From Ischnura elegans (Eukaryota; Arthropoda; Insecta; Odonata; Coenagrionidae): 64,000 bases of DNA. The translations under genes were made by a program, and so were the position numbers. The stretch spans positions 2,852,001-2,916,000 of the forward strand of contig NW_025791658.1 in the NCBI RefSeq assembly GCF_921293095.1. Direction: 5' to 3'. The notes beneath the pieces are model-generated. The model did not search any database and was not told where the DNA came from. It saw nothing but the letters and a program-made list of their open reading frames with translations. Shown piece by piece: positions 57,915-64,000 of this stretch; the first letter of the stretch is position 1, and the number at the start of each line of letters is the position of its first letter.

Positions 57915-58018
57915 GCCCATACACTCAGCGAATTCCCAGGTAGTCCGTCGGAACTTCACAAAGCCAGCCAGGCGCGGGTGGGGAAAGAAAGAGTCATAAA
58001 GGCGACGGACCGTCCGTC
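57915..58018 (+). repeat. 100-bp dispersed repeat, copy 1 (interrupted)
   Basis: CAGGTAG(T/C)CCGTCGG, TTCACAAAGCCAGCCAGGCG and AAAGGCGACGGAC match 59725-59803. It is cut by AATT copy 10 at its AATT. Confidence 0.8.
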
Positions 58019-58676
58019 AATAGGGTAGTTTCCTTCATCAAAGAAAACGAAAGGCATTGATTGCGATTTGTTACCCACCATTACTGTATTCATAATATAC
58101 AAATTATTTCGTTTTAGAAATACCGGTTTAGACGAATGGCAATGGTCCATTTTTATCCTCATTTGAAAAGGGCCACATTGGCGCCCATGCGATGCCACTC
58201 CACGTGACGTCACAGGGACCTAGTTTCTATACGAGAAGATAGGAGTTATACATCGTCTGAGATTACCAATGCATGCATGAGGCGCAGAGCTCAGGGAAAT
58301 ATGTCTTAATAATCACCTATTAAAACTGGCTAAGGTCGGAAAGTTTTCTTCGTTTGATAAGGTATTAATAAACCTTTTTTCAGCCAAGCGCTACCATCCA
58401 GCAAAGCACTCAGCTACCCGCTAGCATCCTGCGTCCTATCAGCGCTCAGAGCCTCGATCAAGGTCACCTCACAAGGCGGGAGGGGGAACCAGAAATACGT
58501 CACACGGAGAGATTTCCTTACCCGTCGCGTTTTCGCGCGCTTGAAAATTTTCACTTTTCATTTAATCGCGAAAAATAGATATCGTCATTTAAAAATCTAA
58601 AAGCGTGAAATACGTACTCCAGGAGTAATAATCTTCCGATATAGGCAATAAAAAAATAATAGGAAACCACCCTATT
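58019..58676 (+). mobile_element. AATT element, copy 10 (full length)
   Basis: 658 bp, with close sequence agreement to copy 7. The unfilled site is at 59803-59806. Confidence 0.92.
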
Positions 58677-59514
58677 GGCATCCTTGAGAGCTTTATTTAA
58701 GTGCGTAGTATTTCCAGAAAAACGTAAAAAATAATGCTAAAAATTATATGACAAAATAAAAAAATATGTAACAAGGATAATATCTATTGAGGAGCAAGTA
58801 TTAATTTTATTATCTTACATGCACACCACGTTTTTTGACTCTGATACATGAAATGTTCTAAAACTTATCGTAACATTCTAATCAAACACATTTGAATATA
58901 TATTAAAATTTTAGGGGAAGGAGGTCGTTGTTTTCTTCTCTTATTAATAAAGAGTGTTTTTATTCAAAAAATGAATTTATTATTAAAAAGTTATTTAACG
59001 TATAACATTTAAATAAACAATACAGGACGATGATTTTTTTATAGCGCAATAATATTTACATTTCTTATTATTGTGAGAGTTTACAAACGTCTGCACAAGC
59101 AAAACGGCTACCCCGCTCAGAAGTCGTCCACCTGGGCTATGGCGGACAATGAAAGTAGGTACTCACAAGAGACAATATTCCTGCAATGATTGCAGCGTTC
59201 TATCTATTGCATTTCGGTGGTCATTTTTGGAACTGATCTCAATATTTAATTTTTATTTCTGAATATTTCCCGAGATAATGTTCCGATCATGGAAAAAGAG
59301 TAAGAACATTGCACTGTCATCAAGTTTTGAACTAACCAAAAAAATCCTCTTCTCTAGCTAATCATGAAGAGGCCGAAATCATAGTTGCATATAGATTATA
59401 GATTACCTACCCAGTTATAGATTTTTCTCTACAGGGCATGCTTTTAAGCGGGCATAATAAAATGTACTAAAAAATAGAAAAGCTGCAATATTTAAAGAAA
59501 TAATCGTTGCGCCG
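58677..59514. other. AT-rich unassigned stretch
   Basis: No gene or repeat recognised. Confidence 0.4.
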
Positions 59515-59605
59515 TCTGTCGGTAGGGAAATGAAATTCAGCGGTCCCAATACAGTCCCTTGTGGGACACCGGAATGTGAGGCTGCTAAAAAATTAATGTT
59601 TTATC
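59515..59605 (-). repeat. GVPQG reverse transcriptase fragment, uninterrupted copy
   Basis: The minus strand encodes GVPQGTVLGPLNFISLPTDGA. It is contiguous with AGCAGCCTCACATTCCG, unlike the copy at 56.7 kb. Confidence 0.7.
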
Positions 59606-59704
59606 GATAGAACAGTTATAGCAGATAATCAGTTTGACACACTTTAGTTAGGACGCGAAGAAGAAAAAATATTCGCCCAACACGGGACTCGAACCTTCCA
59701 ATAC

Positions 59705-59810
59705 CCATATAGCCCGTAAACCTCCAGGTAGCCCGTCGGCTCTTCACAAAGCCAGCCAGGCGCGGGTGGGGAAAGGGTCATAAAGGCGACGGACTGTCCG
59801 TCAATTTGTA
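59705..59810 (+). repeat. 100-bp dispersed repeat, copy 2 (intact)
   Basis: Partner of 57915-58018. It runs through CCGTCAATTTGTACC without interruption. Confidence 0.8.
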
Positions 59811-60654
59811 CCCTTGGGGGCTTTCCCTTTTTCCTTTGGACAAACCGTAATTGCCCTCATCAGCAACCATCCTTGTACATGTCAACGAAAGTTTTCTGAA
59901 GACGATTTTTTGAAAGGAAAAGGTCTTGAAGGATATATGGACTTTTCACTAATGTACTAGCCACTTACAAACCTCGTAATGATTGTACACTGTTCTCAAA
60001 GGGATCGGATAAGCGGTAAGCCGCAGCAACGGACTATGTACCCTTTCATGGGTACAATGGTTGGGACCGTAAGGGTATACCAAACGGTTTACCGAGCGTA
60101 AATAACATCTTGGGTATAGCGCACAAGGTTCCGGAGCCATAAAAAGTCCAGCATTGGTCCAAAATGCCTCCATTTTTTGATAGAGACTTGAAACTTAATC
60201 CCATATGACACTTCCCGATTAATTGCCCAATCTATTAGATATCGGATTTTGGTCCAACTGGCATACACCAACCTCTATTCTAATATTCCTTTCACAATAT
60301 TGGACACAATTTCTCTCCCAATTTGGAATTTAGAACTGTTTCTATTTTCTCGAGGCCAATCTCCAATCGGAAGTCAGTTTTGCTATGACTCCTAGTGGCC
60401 AAAATAGAAGCTCTTTGCAAAATATCCGGTTTGGCTGTAAAACATTGTTTTTTTAAATTGGCATGAAGTTTCTGTGGACGAAAGAGACGTTTAACTATTG
60501 ATTGGAGCGTATAAAATCACAGGAATGCTTATGCAACGTAAGATCATCGAAATACAATGAAGTCCTCTAGCGGGACTTTAGAACACAATTTCGGCCAATA
60601 TTGGTGTGTATATTGATACGTGTCGAAAGGTATGTAACGCCTATATTTGCGTTC
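59811..60654. other. Unassigned stretch
   Basis: No gene recognised; frames on the minus strand at 59949-60271 lack family features. Confidence 0.35.
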
Positions 60655-61389
60655 GCTTTAAATAAGGATTATTCATCAAACGAAGGAAACTGTCCGACCT
60701 TAGGCAATTTCAATAGCTGATTATCATGAGATGTTTCCCTGAGTTCTGTGCCTCATGCATGAATTGGTAATCTCAGACGATGTAAAACTCCTGATTCTGA
60801 TTTTTAGATGACGATATCTATATTTTGTGATTAAATGAAAAGTGAAAATTTCCAAGCGCGCGAAAACGCGACGGCTAAGTATGAATGCCGGGAAAAGCCC
60901 GTGTGACGTCATTCTGTTTCCTGCTGTCGCCGGTTGAGGTGACCGTGGGGCGAGGATATGTGCGCCGCTGCGATGCTGGCTGCTAGCAGGTATCAGAGTA
61001 CCCTGCTAGCAGGTAGCGCTTGGCTTAAATAAGGATTATTATATCCCTTATCAAACGAAGGAAACTTTCTAAACTTAGGTAATTTTAATAAGTGATTATT
61101 GAGAGATGTTTCCCTGAGCTCTTTGCCTCATGCATGCATTGGTAATCTCAGGCGATGTAAAACTCCTATCTACTCGTATAGAAACTAGGTCCCTGTGACG
61201 TCACGTGGAGTGGCATCGCATGGGCGCCAAACTGGCCTTTTTCAAATGAGGATAAAATTGACCATTAAAATTCGTCTAAACTGGGATTTTCGACAAACAA
61301 ATGATTTGGATATTATGAATACATTGATGGTAGGGAACGAATCGCAATCAATGCCTTTCGTTTTCTTTGATGACGGAAACCACCCTATT
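60655..61389 (-). mobile_element. AATT element, copy 11 (internally rearranged)
   Basis: 60791-61389 follows the reverse-orientation family sequence to ACCCTATT, but 60655-60790 is a second copy of its middle segment (TAAATAAGGATTATT to GATGTAAAACTCC) placed in front. The right terminus is lost. Confidence 0.88.
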
Positions 61390-62544
61390 GCAAAGACTTT
61401 CTTCCTCATACCCACTTTTGTATGTATTTTATATGTTAAAAATGACTGTCATTCATGAGATTACATTTATACTTGTTTTATTAAATTGCGTAAATATATC
61501 CAGTGCTGTTTTTTGTTTTCAATAAATTAATTAATGTTAGCTCCAAAGTATTAACGACTACCAGAGTATTTTGCGATTAATGGAACATTTTTAGTTCCGA
61601 AAATTGATATTGTCACACGCATGTTAAAACCTCCGTCAGAAAGACGTGAGATACGATAATTATTGGTATATTTCCGTATTTAGAAGAACCGAATTCATTT
61701 CCGAACAAATTACTTGTCATTTTTACGGCCATTTGGTCTCTACGCTATAATTTAGCCGTTTTAAATTCGTATCAAACGAGGAATTAATTCAAAAAGCGTA
61801 CATATCAAACGACCAGCGCCCACCTGGATTGATAAAACACGCGTAGAGTTTCACTGCATATGCCAGCATTATTCGCCATTAGGGCATCCATTATGAATAG
61901 CACTCCACACTGCTGGTAATTTCGAAAATATTCATCCTCCCTCTCGGTACCGCGAAATACCGCAATTAATAGCTCAAAAAGGGGCACATTAACGCGGGCA
62001 CGAAAGCAAAGTGCAATTTGAAGGCGTGCACGAGAGTCCACGCTAATGTGTGCAGCGCGTTTAAAAGTGGCGGCCATTTTGGTTCACGTATCCACGTGTT
62101 TCCAAACGCGACAAGAATGGAATGCGTAAAAGAAATTGCGGCACGTGGTCGCCTGGGAACCAAAATGTCAGGCGTGCAGCGTAAAATATGGTTTAAACGG
62201 CAAAACAGCGGAGTAAACAGAATAAATCTCTAATTCTTTCAATGTGAACTGTATTATTTTAATCAAAGCATAAGTTAGCTGATATGTTTCCTAGGTTTCA
62301 AATTACCTACCTCTAATTGAGAAGAATATACTCAGAGCTATCAAGTTTATGTAGAACCCTATGTTTAAATGCAAAAAAATTGGGATATTTGGAGAATTTA
62401 CGTAAGCATTAAATCGCAAATCGTTAAAAATCAGTAATGTATAAAAGCATTCTCTGTTCCCTAAAATGATTTCCGAGTCGATCCATTACGTAAATATGAA
62501 CAAAACAAACGTATGCACTTCTTTACGCATTGCATTCTTGTCGC
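61390..62544. other. Unassigned, partly unique
   Basis: No gene was recognised. 61.8-62.2 kb is CpG-containing and unique, with frames on both strands that lack domain features. Confidence 0.35.
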
Positions 62545-62945
62545 GTTTGGAATGACGGAAGGAACGTGGACTGTTGGTGGACACTTTGCTTATATTCCCG
62601 TAATAATCGGAGAATTATTAAAAAAAAAACTTGTACATGTAAAACATAAACTGAAGTAGGAACGGGGCGAAAAGGAAAGGTATATTTACCACACGATAAC
62701 GTTCTGACGGAAGGAACGTGGTTTTTAGCGGACAACTTAACGTAAATTCACGTAATAATCAATAATCATCCTAATGTATATTTCATTGTTTAAACGCTAA
62801 AGTGGTTATGTATTGGTAGGGTATGTTTCGGTTACCTTCACTGTTTTGTTATCATCATCCATTAAAATTTTTGTTTTCAGGGAGATATTATAAGAACAAT
62901 AAACAAGAGATAACATTCTTGTCCCCTTCAATGTATATACTACCC
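62545..62945. repeat. 400-bp direct repeat, left copy
   Basis: Matches 63552-63955 in the same orientation. Inside it, GACGGAAGGAACGTGG occurs twice 152 bp apart (62554 and 62706), so it is built from a smaller tandem unit. Confidence 0.85.
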
Positions 62946-63005
62946 AGATACCTTATCTTCAATACTGTATCCCTGGAAACTTTGGAAGAATTGTAGGATT
63001 AGTAA

Positions 63006-63112
63006 AATAGATACTTATCGTCATTTGAAAATCTAAAAGCGAGAAATGCGTACTCCAGGAGTAATAATCTCACGATTTAGGCAATTAAAAGAAAATTGAA
63101 AACCACTCTATA
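63006..63112 (+). mobile_element. AATT element, copy 12 (right-end fragment)
   Basis: TAGATACTTATCGTCATTTG through CTCCAGGAGTAATAATCT to CCACTCTAT; only the last 107 bp of the element. Confidence 0.8.
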
Positions 63113-63551
63113 GGCAATAGAAGTCAGCCTTCCATGGGAAAGAAATGGTTCTCTTGTATGGAGTCCCCTTCATCGTGTGATGCAGGCTATACCCTGTGGA
63201 CTTGATCGGTGTCCAGTTCGTGGTCGTAATATTTTTTTCTCTCGTCCGTCATGACGTTTCACCGCGTTGCATTCTGGTCTATCTCCGGCAGCGTCGCTTC
63301 TGCGTGAGGAACGGAGTGAGTTAAGTGACGCATGGCTCCTCTACGTCGTCGGATTGGACAGACTCGGGCCATACGTCACTGGTTATAACAATGGGAACGC
63401 CGCCCCTCAGGGGGGGCTCACTGTGCCATGATTCAGGGCCGGCTGCAAAAGGGGTCTTCTCACTTGGACACAGGCCCTGGCTGCCGAGTTTACAAGAAAA
63501 GAAAGAAATGGCCTACGTGGAACTCACTTTTATACACTTTACATGCTTTTT
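63113..63551. other. Unassigned GC-richer stretch
   Basis: No gene recognised. It lies between the two 400-bp direct repeats. Confidence 0.35.
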
Positions 63552-63955
63552 TTGAAGGAAGGAACATGGTCTGTTTGTGGACCACTTTGCTTATATTCCC
63601 GTAATAATCGGAGAATTATTTTTTAAAAATCCTTGAACATGTAGATCAAGAACTGAAGTAGGAATGGGGCCAAAAGGAGTTTTATTTACCACACGATAAC
63701 GTATTGACGGAAGGAACGTGGTTTTTAGCGGACAACTTTACGTAAATTCCCGTGATAATCAATAATCATCATAATGTATATTTCTTTGTTTGTACGCAGT
63801 TAGTGGTTATGTATTGGTAGGGTATGTTTCGGTTGTCTTCATTGTTAAATTTGCTATCAAGCATCATCCATTTCAATTTTTGTTTTCAGGGAGAGATTAT
63901 AAGAATAATAAATAAGAGATAACATTAGTATCCCCTTCGATGTAAGTATACATTA
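63552..63955. repeat. 400-bp direct repeat, right copy
   Basis: Partner of 62545-62945, offset about 1.0 kb, with the same internal two-unit structure and a shared TTTTGTTTTCAGGGAGA stretch near the end. Confidence 0.85.
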
Positions 63956-64000
63956 TTTTAATTTTCACGCATAAAATAGTTCTTTGACTGGTCCTGAGGA

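Noticed and set aside
62545..63955. LTR retrotransposon
   Set aside because: No TG...CA ends, primer-binding site, gag/pol motif or target duplication; the repeats are themselves tandem pairs.

Overview
This is a eukaryotic, AT-rich, repeat-laden window, most likely from an insect or close arthropod relative with a large genome. The evidence is one recognisable host gene, a tiptop/teashirt-family zinc-finger regulator with spliced coding exons, set in tens of kilobases of non-coding DNA full of Penelope-like retroelement (PLE) debris, non-LTR retrotransposon pieces, tRNA-derived SINEs, short DNA elements with terminal inverted repeats and decayed tandem arrays. The order or species cannot be fixed from sequence alone.

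Layout. 1-14 kb is repeat-rich flank: a PLE tail with GIY-YIG nuclease remnants, a large palindrome, divergent tRNA-like SINEs, a 5'-truncated LINE with a clear 11-bp target duplication, a Tigger-like short element and a tandem array with hammerhead-like motifs. The teashirt gene is on the minus strand: its large 3' coding exon is at 14.03-18.15 kb and an upstream acidic coding exon is at 22.37-22.75 kb. The intron between them holds an inverted repeat pair beside the acceptor, a 560-bp duplication, a LINE fragment and two DNA elements. The first coding exon was not found, so most or all of 22.75-64 kb is probably the first intron plus upstream regulatory DNA. It contains no convincing host coding exon.

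The commonest repeat is a roughly 660-bp element (called the AATT element here) with about 12 copies in both orientations, ends AATAGGGTRGTTTCCT and no visible coding capacity. Three copies sit inside duplicated sequences whose unfilled partner survives in the same window; all three show insertion into AATT. A second theme is a set of six short elements bounded by TTAA or near-TTAA (piggyBac/Kolobok-like signature). A third is PLE biology: GIY-YIG fragments, inverted termini, self-complementary tails, tandem tails and motifs resembling minimal hammerhead ribozymes.

How it works together: one developmental transcription factor gene with very long introns that have accumulated mobile elements. 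Unique, somewhat GC-richer islands between the repeats (about 25.5-25.9, 32.4-33.1, 39.2-39.7, 42.7-43.3, 44.8-45.3, 53.7-54.2 and 61.8-62.2 kb) are the best places to look for cis-regulatory DNA.
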